NCBI GenBank assembly: GCA_016292135.1
Contig: JAEFAZ010000002.1
Span: 186,001-250,000, forward strand
Direction of reading: 5' to 3'
Source of the DNA: Saccharofermentans sp.
GTDB taxonomy: Bacteria > Bacillota > Clostridia > Saccharofermentanales > Saccharofermentanaceae
DNA length: 64,000 nucleotides
This document shows positions 52,401 to 61,660 of the stretch, piece by piece. The notes under the pieces are model-generated. The model saw nothing but the letters and a program-made list of their open reading frames with translations. It was not told the DNA's origin and did no database searches. Both the position numbers and the translations under genes were made by a program. Each line of letters starts with the position of its first letter. Position 1 is the first letter of the stretch.

Positions 52401-52472
52401 GGCAAGTGCTTAAGACGCCAGATGGTAACCTTCCTCTATAAGTACGATAAATACGTTAACGGCAAAGGATAA
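49416..52472 (+). CDS. Secreted LRR surface protein with PPC-like domain, Big_2 and three SLH repeats
   Basis: 1018 residues. A signal peptide (1 to about 28) is followed by a beta-sandwich resembling the pre-peptidase C-terminal type (IKPGQTQGIDL, VWWFKYTP, AGTYYYKVT; about 30-135). Two LRR blocks follow, each opened by a NFPD segment and an EF-hand-like stretch; the second (YDLNGDGRLSKMEI, near 485) is a full DxNxDG loop. The first block is cysteine-rich (LYCDDTNISTLNLSG). A Big_2 domain and three SLH repeats end the protein. The 3' 688 bp match the next gene exactly. GGGAGGGG before 49416 decides the start. Confidence 0.87.
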   Translation: MKKQFLKASIGIMALVFVAGLAMIPSKTVSADVDTTIKPGQTQGIDLRYDCVWWFKYTPSKDILVEISSAGSTAVKVDLYKGNKDEGSLVAQALNGTGSDSQNFSLTKLLKAGTYYYKVTTFSDSSSISNNNTRITLTDVADEEKVVKIDKTNFPDDVFRAFVDKHFDIKDDDYLTRDEIKLVKEIEVDNLSIANLKGIEYFSELKSLSAEDTDLTTLSLTKNSGLTNLNCSNNQKLKSMVLTGCPDLLNLSAYDNPLLTSLNLKNCTLLESIYCSDCSSLSVLDLSSCSSLSTLYCDDTNISTLNLSGLKYLFELCCNGTPLSTLNVKGCRELHNLYCNKTALVTLDLSSCINLYTLECSNCSKLTTLKLSKFVNVLDCSNCSLSSLSLTDCVYLYRCYCYKSGITKLDISSCPYLNGIFDETLRNVTGDRVSYSGTVSGRSCYLTVDSGIAVTGMSNPNDIVVEINEKNFPDINFRNNISGYDLNGDGRLSKMEISRVTRISLNERNIDKLDGIQYFTSLRNLECSRNNLTALDLSKNTKLEYLHCDNNKITKLTLGTHKNLLVVDIVKNRISTVDLSGLTGLVSLRCSDNNLSALDLSKNTKLIRLYCDKNNLSKLDLSKCVDLEEIYCFGNKLTALDLSQNTNLISLSCSKNNLKNLDLSKNTKIVSVECILNQITKINIGNNKQLCNLRCSDNSLNTLDITNCPHLIRAYKSGPFDQAANNVYYYTYTYLVGGVYYIYSYRNNQDTLIIDKTVKIITSATLSLDKKTASVACGKNLTLKATTNSTNTISWKSSDTKIATVDSTGKITGKQAGKVTITATVSGKSAKCTVTVLYKDVINSKDFWYAPTNYLTAKGVVKGYANQTEFRPANVCSRAQMVTFLYRLQGEPKTKATTCNFTDVKSKDYFYKPVIWAVENGITTGVSAKKFNPQGACTRAQTVTFLWRMAGKPEPGKGAKTFSDVKKTDYFYKATLWASGKKILAGYDDGTFRPQGKCLRRQMVTFLYKYDKYVNGKG
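51763..52450 (+). repeat. 688-bp identical block, copy 1
   Basis: Covers most of the Big_2 domain and all SLH repeats. By eye it is identical, base for base, to 55038-55725 (offset 3275 bp), with the first differences at 51762 and 52451. The following intergenic 35 bp also match. Recent duplication or gene conversion. Confidence 0.85.
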
Positions 52473-52498
52473 AGCCAGTAAGATCAGTTGATCTCATA

Positions 52499-52524
52499 CA
52501 CCCGGTCTGACATCAGACCGGGTG
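52499..52524 (+). terminator. Terminator after LRR gene 4
   Basis: CACCCGGTCTG / CAGACCGGGTG perfect 11-bp stem, 4-base loop, then TTTTTC. Confidence 0.8.
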
Positions 52525-52541
52525 TTTTTCATCTTCGGAGA

Positions 52542-52550
52542 TGATATAAT
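52542..52550 (+). promoter_or_regulatory. Extended -10 of LRR gene 5
   Basis: TGATATAAT followed by CAAAAGG, 57 bp before the ATG, only 18 bp after the preceding terminator stem. Confidence 0.6.
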
Positions 52551-52606
52551 CAAAAGGACTTGTCTTTTGATAGATGGCGGGATATTTATACGAGGAGGGA
52601 ATTTTT

Positions 52607-55600
52607 ATGAAAAAACAATTTTTGATGATCGCGATCAGCATGATGGCACTCATTTTTGTTGCGGGACTTGCAATGATCCCGGCGAAGACTGTAAGTGCCG
52701 ATGTGGATACGACCATAAAGCCGGGTCAGACACAGGGCATCGATCTTAAGTATGACCGTGTTTGGTGGTTTAAGTACACACCAACGAAGGATATTGCGGT
52801 TGAGATATCTTCCACCGGCAGCACATCTGTCAAAGTTGAATTATATAAAGATAATAAGGAGGCAGCCTCGCTTGTTTCTCAGGCATCTTCTTCCACCGGT
52901 CCTACTTCTGGAAATTTTGCCTTGTTTAGCAAGCTCAAAGCTGGTACATATTATTATAAGGTAACAACACAAAACACTGATACCTATATCAACAACAACA
53001 ACAATACCAGAGTCACCTTAACCGAGATCGGGTCCGGTGAGAAGGTCGTTAAGTTGGATAAGACGCATTTCCCGGATGATACTTTCAGGGCTTATGTTGG
53101 CAGTACTTTTGATCTGAATGAAGATGGTTATCTCTCCCGTGATGAGATAAACTGTGAAAAGAGTATTAGTGTTGGCAGCAAGGCTATTACTGACCTTAAG
53201 GGGATCGAGTACTTAACTGAAATTACATATTTGGATTGTGATTCAAATAAATTGACAACTTTGAACCTGACTAAGAATACAAAACTGCGAACACTCTATT
53301 GCCGTTATAACTATGATTTGAAATCCGTAGATCTGACCGGATGCTCTTCTTTATGTTATCTTTATATTTACGACGATTCAGCGTTATCCAGCTTAAAACT
53401 GAAAGGTTGTTCATCATTAGAATATCTCTATTGTTATGACACTTCATTAACTTCACTTGATCTGTCATATGCTACCGGTTTGTATACTTTAGACTGCAAC
53501 AAATCGAACATCGGAAGTTTGAATCTAAGCGGACTTAAATCTCTTCGCAATCTGAACTGTCATGACAATCCACTGACATCTCTTAATGTTAAAGGATGTA
53601 CCAATCTATATGAGCTGTACTGTTATAATACGAAGCTGCCGTCTTTGGATGTCAGCAGTTGTACAGCTCTTCGTGAACTGTATTGCTATAGTTGCGGAGA
53701 TCTTTCTTCACTTAAGATCAACAAGTCTTTACAAATATTAGATTGTCATAGGTGTAAGCTTTCAAGTCTGGATCTTTCGAGTTGTTCTGAACTTTTTGAT
53801 CTTAACTGTTTTGAAAGCGGTATAACCAAATTGAATATCAGCTCCTGTCCATGGCTTGAACATGTATATAACGAAGCATATAAACATACTTCAGGCAGTA
53901 ATGTTTACTATTCCGGAACGATCGATAGTCGCTCTTGTTATCTCAAGTTTGATTCTAATACAGCCGTAACCAGGATGAGCAACCCTGATGAAATAGTTGT
54001 CGAGATCAATGAAAAGAATTTTCCGGATATCAATTTCAGGAATTTTATCAGCAAATATGATAATAACGGTGACGGAAAATTCAGCAAACTTGAGCTCGCC
54101 AGTGTAACAAGTCTCAGCATATATGCAAGAAATATTGACAGACTTGACGGTATCAAGTATTTTACTTCTCTGAGATATCTTGATTGCGATACTAACAACC
54201 TGACGGTTTTGGATCTTTCGAAGAATACGAATCTTGAAACACTCGAATGCTGCAGTAATAAACTGACCAAGCTTATACTTGGCAGCAATACAAATCTAAA
54301 GTCCGTTAAATGTTATGATAATAAGATCACAACACTGGATCTTAGCAAGGTGACAGGTCTTACATATTTGGAATGTGAAAGAAATGCACTTACTTCTCTT
54401 AATCTTAGCGCGAGTACGAAACTCGAGCGGCTGAATTGTTACGGTAACAATCTCAAGTCGCTCGATCTGAGTAAACTTGTTGCACTTGAGGAGTTGGTCT
54501 GCAATTCAAATGGTATGACAAAACTTGATATTTCGAAAAACACTAAGCTTATCAGACTTTCCTGCGGTGATAATTTAATTACTAGTCTTGATCTGAGCAA
54601 AAATACAAATCTTGAATATCTGTTATGTGATTCAAATAAACTTACAAACCTAAATATCAGCAAGAACACCAAGTTGATCTGTTGCTCATGCAATTCAAAT
54701 AAACTTACAAGCTTAGATGTCAGTAAGAATACCAAATTGTTATATCTTATCTGCAGCGGCAATGATCTGACCAAATTGGATATTTCCGCCTGCCCTAACC
54801 TGATGAGAGCATATAAAGAGGGCAGTACTGATAATTCAATGGGATATGATTATTACTACTATTACTACTACTATGGTATGTTCAATAATTCCGGTTTGGG
54901 CGGGATCAGTTACCACTTATATGACCAGAATTATGATTATGTACTGAATGTCGATAGGACTGTCAAGATCATTGTGGATGTTACTATTTCCCTTGACAAG
55001 AAGACGGCTTCAGTTGCCTGCGGTAAGAATCTTACATTGAAGGCGACGACCAATTCCACTAACACCATCAGCTGGAAGTCCTCAGACACGAAGATCGCGA
55101 CCGTCGATTCTACCGGAAAGATAACGGGCAAACAGGCAGGCAAGGTAACCATCACTGCAACTGTATCCGGCAAGTCTGCCAAGTGCACCGTAACAGTCCT
55201 TTATAAGGATGTTATCAACTCCAAGGATTTCTGGTATGCACCGACCAATTACCTGACAGCCAAGGGAGTTGTAAAGGGTTATGCAAACCAGACGGAGTTC
55301 CGTCCTGCGAACGTGTGCTCGAGAGCGCAGATGGTAACATTCCTCTACAGGCTACAGGGCGAACCCAAGACCAAGGCAACGACCTGTAATTTCACCGATG
55401 TAAAGAGTAAAGACTACTTCTATAAGCCGGTCATCTGGGCCGTCGAAAATGGCATCACCACAGGTGTATCCGCTAAGAAGTTCAATCCTCAGGGAGCCTG
55501 CACAAGAGCGCAGACGGTAACGTTCCTCTGGAGGATGGCAGGCAAGCCTGAGCCGGGCAAGGGCGCGAAGACCTTCTCGGATGTAAAGAAGACGGATTAT

Positions 55601-55747
55601 TTCTACAAGGCTACTCTCTGGGCATCCGGTAAGAAGATCCTCGCAGGCTACGATGACGGCACATTCAGACCTCAGGGCAAGTGCTTAAGACGCCAGATGG
55701 TAACCTTCCTCTATAAGTACGATAAGTATGTTAACGGCAAAGGATAA
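52607..55747 (+). CDS. Secreted LRR surface protein with PPC-like domain, Big_2 and three SLH repeats
   Basis: 1046 residues. The signal peptide and PPC-like domain are close to those of the preceding gene (DVDTTIKPGQTQGIDLKYD), then the two LRR blocks diverge strongly, with many CYDT/CNKS-type cysteine-containing repeats in the first and 12 or so regular repeats in the second (LDLSKNTNLEYLLCDSNKL). A run of tyrosines (YYYYYYYY, about residue 750) lies between LRRs and Big_2. The last 250 residues are identical to the neighbour. An EF-hand-like YDNNGDGKFSKLEL opens block 2. GGAGGGAATTTTT before 52607 decides the start. Confidence 0.87.
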   Translation: MKKQFLMIAISMMALIFVAGLAMIPAKTVSADVDTTIKPGQTQGIDLKYDRVWWFKYTPTKDIAVEISSTGSTSVKVELYKDNKEAASLVSQASSSTGPTSGNFALFSKLKAGTYYYKVTTQNTDTYINNNNNTRVTLTEIGSGEKVVKLDKTHFPDDTFRAYVGSTFDLNEDGYLSRDEINCEKSISVGSKAITDLKGIEYLTEITYLDCDSNKLTTLNLTKNTKLRTLYCRYNYDLKSVDLTGCSSLCYLYIYDDSALSSLKLKGCSSLEYLYCYDTSLTSLDLSYATGLYTLDCNKSNIGSLNLSGLKSLRNLNCHDNPLTSLNVKGCTNLYELYCYNTKLPSLDVSSCTALRELYCYSCGDLSSLKINKSLQILDCHRCKLSSLDLSSCSELFDLNCFESGITKLNISSCPWLEHVYNEAYKHTSGSNVYYSGTIDSRSCYLKFDSNTAVTRMSNPDEIVVEINEKNFPDINFRNFISKYDNNGDGKFSKLELASVTSLSIYARNIDRLDGIKYFTSLRYLDCDTNNLTVLDLSKNTNLETLECCSNKLTKLILGSNTNLKSVKCYDNKITTLDLSKVTGLTYLECERNALTSLNLSASTKLERLNCYGNNLKSLDLSKLVALEELVCNSNGMTKLDISKNTKLIRLSCGDNLITSLDLSKNTNLEYLLCDSNKLTNLNISKNTKLICCSCNSNKLTSLDVSKNTKLLYLICSGNDLTKLDISACPNLMRAYKEGSTDNSMGYDYYYYYYYYGMFNNSGLGGISYHLYDQNYDYVLNVDRTVKIIVDVTISLDKKTASVACGKNLTLKATTNSTNTISWKSSDTKIATVDSTGKITGKQAGKVTITATVSGKSAKCTVTVLYKDVINSKDFWYAPTNYLTAKGVVKGYANQTEFRPANVCSRAQMVTFLYRLQGEPKTKATTCNFTDVKSKDYFYKPVIWAVENGITTGVSAKKFNPQGACTRAQTVTFLWRMAGKPEPGKGAKTFSDVKKTDYFYKATLWASGKKILAGYDDGTFRPQGKCLRRQMVTFLYKYDKYVNGKG
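55038..55725 (+). repeat. 688-bp identical block, copy 2
   Basis: Identical by eye to 51763-52450; see that entry. The sequence upstream, encoding LRRs, differs extensively, so the identity is local to the anchor region. Confidence 0.85.
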
Positions 55748-55773
55748 AGCCAGTAAGATCAGTTGATCTCATA

Positions 55774-55800
55774 CACCCGGTCTGTACATCAGGCCGGGTG
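55774..55800 (+). terminator. Terminator after LRR gene 5
   Basis: CACCCGGTCTG / CAGGCCGGGTG stem (one G-U) with a 5-base loop, then TTTTAG. Related to the terminator of the preceding gene. Confidence 0.7.
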
Positions 55801-55830
55801 TTTTAGCGTAATGTTTTCGATCCGGGATGA

Positions 55831-55839
55831 TGCTATAAT
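55831..55839 (+). promoter_or_regulatory. Extended -10 of LRR gene 6
   Basis: TGCTATAAT followed by GAAAA, 50 bp before the ATG. Confidence 0.6.
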
Positions 55840-55888
55840 GAAAAAAATGTCATGAGCATTTGACAAATTAGAATTCCGGGAGGCATAT

Positions 55889-58591
55889 ATGAAGAGACAG
55901 TTCACGAGGTTATTTATCGCTTTGATGTCGCTGGTCTTTGTTGCTGGACTTGCGCTGATCCCCGCGAAAACGGTAAGAGCTGAACAGGACGCGGAGATCA
56001 AGCTTGGCAAGACTGTTGCCACTGATCTTAAAGCGGATAATGTGTGGTGGCTCAAGTATGATTCCAAGTCTGACAATATGGTCAGGATCAAATCTTCCGG
56101 AAGTCTGTCCGTAACAGTATCAGTTTACGAGGGTTCAAAGAACGGAACCTGGCTGGGCAATGACAGTTACGGTGCAGGAGACATGTACGGCAACTTCAGT
56201 TTTACCACCTTTTTCGAAAAGAATAAAACATACTACATAAAGGTTAATCCGACTAGTTCGGGCCCCGTCAGCGTGACTGATACAAAGGTCACTTTGACGG
56301 ATGTTACGGACAGCGAGCGTGTCGTAAAGTTCGACAGCAGTTCTTTCCCGGATGACGTATTCAGATCTTATATAGAAGAACATTTCAATCTGAGGAAAGA
56401 CGGTTATCTTACGAAAGATGAGATCGCGCTGGCAAAACAGATCAATGTTTCTTATAAAGACATAACAACAATGAAGGGTATCGAATATATGACTGAAGTC
56501 GAAGTGCTGATTTGCGGCGGGAACGATATCACATCTTTGGAAATTAAGAATAACAAAAAACTCCAGAGTCTTGACTGCAGTCAAAACAAATCCATGACAT
56601 CGCTGAAGATCAGCAACTGCAAAGCATTGGAGAGTCTTTATTGCTCCAACTGCAAGCTGTCAAAGCTGGATGCATCCGGTTGCAGCAAACTCTTGACCTT
56701 AATTTGCGAATATAATCCCATGGCATCACTGACACTTGGTAATCTTCCTGTACTTATGGGCCTGAACTGTCAAAGTTGTCAATTGTCTTCTCTTAACTTG
56801 GGAGGCTGCAAGGCTCTTGCGGAATTTGACTGTTCCAATAATCAGCTCACAAGTCTTGACGTATCCGGTTGTGAGGATCTTATAATGCTGTACTGCTATA
56901 AAAATAAGATCTCATCTCTTAAACTGAACAGAAATATAGAGGAGCTTAATTGCAGAAATAATGACATCAAGACTCTCGATGTCAAAGACCGGGAACATCT
57001 CAGAGACTTCAGGTGCGAAAGTAACAGCTTCACAACTTTGGATATCAGCGGCTGCCCATTTATCGAAGCTGCTTACTACGAGGGAGAGCTGAGCTCTGTG
57101 ACCCATCTCTATGAGTTAACTATCACGAGCTTTACATGCAGGTTCGGTGTCGACAGCAACGTCACGGTCAAAGGCTCGGAATCCAATTCGGACAGAGTCG
57201 TTGAGATCATCAAGGCTAATTTTCCTGATACTAACTTCAGAAACATTATCAGCAATTACGATAAGGACGGTGACGGCTGGCTCAGCAAATTAGAGCTGCA
57301 GACGATAAAAGATCTTTCTGTTAGTGATCAGGAAATAGAAAAGCTTACCGGCATAGAGTATCTTACATATCTTGAAGAACTGGGATGCAGAGGTAACAAA
57401 CTTACTTCGCTTGACATCAGTGCAAACACCAGATTGACATCGCTGTCCTGTTCTAATAATCAGCTTACAAAGTTAGATGTGAGCAACAATAAAGAACTTA
57501 TCTTCCTTAATTGCGATTACAATAAATTGACAAGTCTTAATGTAAGCAAGAACACAAAACTTAAAGGGATCTCCTTCTATTCGAACAGTATCTCTTCTAT
57601 CGATATCAGTAATAACAGTCAACTTTCGACGATGATTTGTTTTGATAACAAGATAAGTAAGCTCGATATCTCTAACAACCCTCTTCTGATCAAGGCGTAT
57701 AAAGAAGGAGATAAAAGTGATATGTCGGTTAACGGCAAATCCGTTGACTTTTATAGGAACCGTTCAGCGAATTCGATTCTTATAACCGATCCCTCTACTG
57801 CCATCGAAAGTGATAAGCCCGTCACACTGACTCTCGACAAGAAGGAAGCAAACGTAGTCTGCGGCGCGACACTCACACTTAAGGCAACTTTGAAGAATTC
57901 GACTTCAGCCATCAGCTGGAAGTCTTCCAACACCAAGATCGCAACGGTCGATTCCAAGGGCAAGATCACTGCCAAGATGGCAGGCAAGGTAACCATTACC
58001 GCTTCTGCCGCAGGTAAGACTGCCAAGTGTACTGTTACAGTCCTCTATAAGGACGTAACCAACAGCAGTGACTTCTGGTATGCTCCCACCAACTATCTGA
58101 CTGCCAAGGGTGTCGTTAAGGGCTATGCAAACCAGACAGAATTCCGTCCCGCCAATGAATGTACGAGAGCACAGATGGTTACCTTCCTCTACAGGCTTCA
58201 GGGCGAACCGAAGACCAAGGCAACAACCTGCAAGTTTGACGATGTCAAGAGCGGAGACTATTTCTATAAGCCTGTTATCTGGGCAGTAGAGCAAGGCATC
58301 ACTACAGGTGTATCCGCTACAAAGTTTGAACCTCAGAAAGTCTGCACCAGAGCACAGACTGTAACGTTCCTCTGGAGGATGGCAGGCAAACCCGAGCCCG
58401 CTAAGAACGCGAAGAAATTTACTGACGTAGAGACTAAGGATTACTTCTACAAGGCAACCCTCTGGGCATCCGGCATGAAGATCCTGGCAGGCTACGATGA
58501 CGGCACCTTCAAGCCCCAGGGCAAGTGCCTGAGACGCCAGATGGTAACCTTCCTCTATAAGTACGATAAGTACATAAACGGCAAAGGTTAA
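55889..58591 (+). CDS. Secreted LRR surface protein with PPC-like domain, Big_2 and three SLH repeats
   Basis: 900 residues. A signal peptide (to about 30) is followed by a PPC-like domain (IKLGKTVATDL, VWWLKYDSKS), the NFPD-type opening with NLRKDGYLTKDEI, and an LRR block of about ten repeats. A second NFPD opening follows with the EF-hand-like YDKDGDGWLSKLEL, then about seven repeats, a Big_2 domain (ISWKSSNTKIATVDSKG) and three SLH repeats ending YINGKG. It is more diverged at the 3' end from genes 4 and 5 than they are from each other, and its Big_2 variant resembles that of the last, partial gene. GGGAGG precedes the ATG. Confidence 0.87.
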   Translation: MKRQFTRLFIALMSLVFVAGLALIPAKTVRAEQDAEIKLGKTVATDLKADNVWWLKYDSKSDNMVRIKSSGSLSVTVSVYEGSKNGTWLGNDSYGAGDMYGNFSFTTFFEKNKTYYIKVNPTSSGPVSVTDTKVTLTDVTDSERVVKFDSSSFPDDVFRSYIEEHFNLRKDGYLTKDEIALAKQINVSYKDITTMKGIEYMTEVEVLICGGNDITSLEIKNNKKLQSLDCSQNKSMTSLKISNCKALESLYCSNCKLSKLDASGCSKLLTLICEYNPMASLTLGNLPVLMGLNCQSCQLSSLNLGGCKALAEFDCSNNQLTSLDVSGCEDLIMLYCYKNKISSLKLNRNIEELNCRNNDIKTLDVKDREHLRDFRCESNSFTTLDISGCPFIEAAYYEGELSSVTHLYELTITSFTCRFGVDSNVTVKGSESNSDRVVEIIKANFPDTNFRNIISNYDKDGDGWLSKLELQTIKDLSVSDQEIEKLTGIEYLTYLEELGCRGNKLTSLDISANTRLTSLSCSNNQLTKLDVSNNKELIFLNCDYNKLTSLNVSKNTKLKGISFYSNSISSIDISNNSQLSTMICFDNKISKLDISNNPLLIKAYKEGDKSDMSVNGKSVDFYRNRSANSILITDPSTAIESDKPVTLTLDKKEANVVCGATLTLKATLKNSTSAISWKSSNTKIATVDSKGKITAKMAGKVTITASAAGKTAKCTVTVLYKDVTNSSDFWYAPTNYLTAKGVVKGYANQTEFRPANECTRAQMVTFLYRLQGEPKTKATTCKFDDVKSGDYFYKPVIWAVEQGITTGVSATKFEPQKVCTRAQTVTFLWRMAGKPEPAKNAKKFTDVETKDYFYKATLWASGMKILAGYDDGTFKPQGKCLRRQMVTFLYKYDKYINGKG

Positions 58592-58615
58592 GCCATAAGA
58601 AAAAAGGCTGAAATC

Positions 58616-58645
58616 AGGACCGCTTCTGCCAAAGGAAGCGGTCCT
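58616..58645 (+). terminator. Terminator after LRR gene 6
   Basis: AGGACCGCTTC / GAAGCGGTCCT perfect 11-bp stem, 8-base loop, then TTTTC. Confidence 0.8.
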
Positions 58646-58684
58646 TTTTCGATCTGCAGAGGTGATGTAATAGAAAGTTGAGGA

Positions 58685-58693
58685 TGTTATAAT
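58685..58693 (+). promoter_or_regulatory. Extended -10 of LRR gene 7
   Basis: TGTTATAAT followed by GAAAA, 49 bp before the ATG. Confidence 0.6.
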
Positions 58694-58741
58694 GAAAAAT
58701 AAGTCACTGTTGATGGAGACGTTTTTGGGGAGGATGGGTAT

Positions 58742-61564
58742 ATGAAGATAAGGTCATTGAAGCGGGCGATCCTTGTGATGGCTTTAGTATTTGTATCAGG
58801 ACTTGCTTTGATCCCGGCCAAGTCCGTAAGTGCCGATACCGATGTGGAGATCCAGCCCGGACAGACGATCGATATCGATTATCAGAGTGATAAAGTCTGG
58901 TGGATTAAATATGTTGCCAAAACCGAGAAGATGGTGGAGATAAGTTCCACGGGAAAAAATAAATCCGTGCTAAGTCTTTATAAGGGAAGCAAGAATGATG
59001 CATCTCTTGTAACAACAAGTGATTACTTACGCCCGATAACAAATAATTCCAATAATTTTCAACTGGCGGGAATCCTTCCTGCCGGAACTTATTATTTTAG
59101 AGTCACCGGCTCGTATTCTTATAGCGTAAAAACGGAAGTAAGCTTGAAGGATATTACTGATACTACGCTTGTTGCCGCTATAAATTCTTCCAATTTCCGG
59201 GATGCGAATTTCAGGGCTTATGTTGATGAGAATTTTAACATCAGAAAAGATAATAAGATTACCAAAGATGAAATGATGATCGTGAGGTCGATCAACGTTG
59301 ACGGCCAAAGCATAAGCAATATGAAAGGCACCGAATATTTTACGGAGATCACGGAACTTTCTTGCAACAATAATCAAATAAAGACATTGAATCTGTCGAA
59401 AAATACCAAACTGAAGTATGTTGAATGCGAAAGAAATAACCTGACCACACTTATTCTGAGCGGATGCCCGGAACTTTATGATCTGGATTGTTCACGTAAT
59501 CCTGATCTTACATCATTGGATCTGTCGAAAAACAAGAAACTATCCAACTTGTCATGTTATTCCTGCGGGATAGAGACATTGGATCTTACGGGACAACCGA
59601 ATCTTAATTATTTGTTTTGTTCCAATAATCCTTTGTCTTCAATGATAATCAAAGAGGACGTACCTCTTATTACTTTAGTTTGTTCCAACACGGCTCTTAC
59701 TTCTCTTGATGTGAGCAGCTTCAGCAGACTTGGTTCTCTTAGTTGCAACGGATGCAGCAAGTTGAAATCTCTAAAATTGTCTTCCTCAATAAACACTCTG
59801 AATTGTTATAATTGCAGTCTTTCAAGTCTTTCTATCGGATCGTGCTGCTACCTTACCACTTTATCATGTTACGGTAATAAGATCCGGACACTTGATATCT
59901 CCGGCAGTATCTATCTCGTTTATGTCTATGAAACGGCGAAAAAATCAGCTGAATATTATGATTACTATAGGGCCGATATTTCCGGTTACGACTGCTATCT
60001 GGCAGTTGATAAGGAGAATATAACGATCAAGACCATGAGTGGAATTAACGATAAGGTCGTAAAACTTGAATCAAAAAATTTCCCTGATATTAATTTTTTG
60101 AATAAGTTAAAGGAATCTGATCTTGACGGTGACGGATGGCTCAGTAAAGGTGAGATCGCCACGATCACGCAACTTAGCTTGTCTTATAGTGGTGTTGTAA
60201 AGCTTGACGGCATAAAGTATCTTACCGGTATTTGTTCTCTTTATGTCGATGGCAACAGCCTCTCCGAGCTGGATCTCAGCGGAAATACAAATTTGGAGTA
60301 TTTGTCTGCTACTTATAATAAGCTTACAAAAGTCAATCTTTCCAAAAACACAAAACTCAAAAATATCTATATTGGTATGAATCAACTGGCGTCTCTCGAT
60401 CTTACGCATAATACGGAGTTGATCTATCTGCAATGCCCTAATAACTACCTCACGTCTTTGGACCTCAGTAAGAATACAAAACTGGAAAGGCTGTATTGTT
60501 ACGGCAACCTGATCACATCTTTGGATCTTGGCAAAAATACAAAGTTGATTACTGTTGATTGCTGTTTCAATCAGATCAGCAAACTCAATATCGGCAATTG
60601 CAGGGAACTTGAGCAACTGGATTGCAGTTCAAACGAGATCTCCGAGTTGAATATAACTAACTGTCCTCTTCTGCTTAAAGTTTATAAGGAAGGAAAGAAA
60701 ACAGGAGACGGATGTGTGATGCATTCATATACCGGTAATCGTGACAATTCTTCAGAATTTCTTATTTATGATCGAAACACAAAGATCATTACATCCGTAA
60801 GCATCAAGCTCGACAAGAAGACAGCCAATGTTGCATGCGGTAAGACCACGACTCTGAAAGCGACTTTGAACTGCGAGGGAACGGTCACATGGAAATCTTC
60901 TGACACGAAGATCGCAACAGTTGATTCTAAAGGCAAGATCACCGGCAAGCAGGCAGGCAAAGTCACGATCACCGCAACCGCATTCGGAAAGTCTGCAACG
61001 TGCACCGTTACGGTCCTTTATAAGGATGTAACGAGCAGCAGTGATTTCTGGTATGCGCCGACTAATTATCTGACAGCCGCAGGCGTAGTTAGGGGTTATG
61101 CCAACCAGACGGAATTCAGACCTGCGAACAACTGTACCAGAGCCCAGATGGTAACCTTCCTCTACAGGCTCCAGGGAGAACCTAAGACCAGGTCGAATAC
61201 TTGTAAGTTCAAGGATGTAAAAGAAAAAGACTACTACTTCAAGCCTGTAATCTGGGCAACCGAGAAGGGCATCACCACAGGCACATCCGGTACAACATTC
61301 AGTCCTTCCAAAGTCTGCACCAGAGCACAGACCGTAACCTTCCTGTGGAGAATGGCAAATAAGCCCGAGCCTAAGACAAAGACTAATCCTTTCAAGGATG
61401 TAGATCAGAAAGCATACTATTACAAAGCAACGCTTTGGGCATCCGAGAAGAAGATCCTTGTAGGATATGACGACCAGTCCTTCAGGCCTCAGAATAAGTG
61501 TTTGAGACGTCAGATGGTAACCTTCCTTTATAAGTATGATAAGTACGTCAACGGTAAAGGATAA
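58742..61564 (+). CDS. Secreted LRR surface protein with PPC-like domain, Big_2 and three SLH repeats
   Basis: 940 residues. A signal peptide, a PPC-like domain (IQPGQTIDIDY, VWWIKYVAKTEKM), two LRR blocks separated by an EF-hand-like SDLDGDGWLSKGEI, a Big_2 domain (VTWKSSDTKIATVDSKG) and three SLH repeats ending YVNGKG. The LRRs carry frequent Cys at the concave-face position (LYCYGNLITSLDLGKN). GGGGAGGATGGGTAT precedes the ATG. It has its own promoter and terminator like the others, so each family member can be expressed singly. Confidence 0.87.
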   Translation: MKIRSLKRAILVMALVFVSGLALIPAKSVSADTDVEIQPGQTIDIDYQSDKVWWIKYVAKTEKMVEISSTGKNKSVLSLYKGSKNDASLVTTSDYLRPITNNSNNFQLAGILPAGTYYFRVTGSYSYSVKTEVSLKDITDTTLVAAINSSNFRDANFRAYVDENFNIRKDNKITKDEMMIVRSINVDGQSISNMKGTEYFTEITELSCNNNQIKTLNLSKNTKLKYVECERNNLTTLILSGCPELYDLDCSRNPDLTSLDLSKNKKLSNLSCYSCGIETLDLTGQPNLNYLFCSNNPLSSMIIKEDVPLITLVCSNTALTSLDVSSFSRLGSLSCNGCSKLKSLKLSSSINTLNCYNCSLSSLSIGSCCYLTTLSCYGNKIRTLDISGSIYLVYVYETAKKSAEYYDYYRADISGYDCYLAVDKENITIKTMSGINDKVVKLESKNFPDINFLNKLKESDLDGDGWLSKGEIATITQLSLSYSGVVKLDGIKYLTGICSLYVDGNSLSELDLSGNTNLEYLSATYNKLTKVNLSKNTKLKNIYIGMNQLASLDLTHNTELIYLQCPNNYLTSLDLSKNTKLERLYCYGNLITSLDLGKNTKLITVDCCFNQISKLNIGNCRELEQLDCSSNEISELNITNCPLLLKVYKEGKKTGDGCVMHSYTGNRDNSSEFLIYDRNTKIITSVSIKLDKKTANVACGKTTTLKATLNCEGTVTWKSSDTKIATVDSKGKITGKQAGKVTITATAFGKSATCTVTVLYKDVTSSSDFWYAPTNYLTAAGVVRGYANQTEFRPANNCTRAQMVTFLYRLQGEPKTRSNTCKFKDVKEKDYYFKPVIWATEKGITTGTSGTTFSPSKVCTRAQTVTFLWRMANKPEPKTKTNPFKDVDQKAYYYKATLWASEKKILVGYDDQSFRPQNKCLRRQMVTFLYKYDKYVNGKG

Positions 61565-61589
61565 ACCCTAAGAAGAATACATAAAACAG

Positions 61590-61617
61590 GGGCCGCTTCT
61601 TCAATGAGAAGCGGTTC
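61590..61617 (+). terminator. Terminator after LRR gene 7
   Basis: GGGCCGCTTCT / AGAAGCGGTTC stem with G-U pairs, 6-base loop, then a run of T (61617-61624). Confidence 0.75.
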
Positions 61618-61660
61618 TTTTTTTCGCTGTTTATTAAGTGGTGTTTTCGGAAACCAAGGA

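Noticed and set aside
54850..54880. Tyrosine-codon run in LRR gene 5 as a sequencing error or phase-variable repeat
   Set aside because: The TAT/TAC triplets are mixed and in frame; a triplet change would not shift the frame, so it is treated as low-complexity coding sequence.
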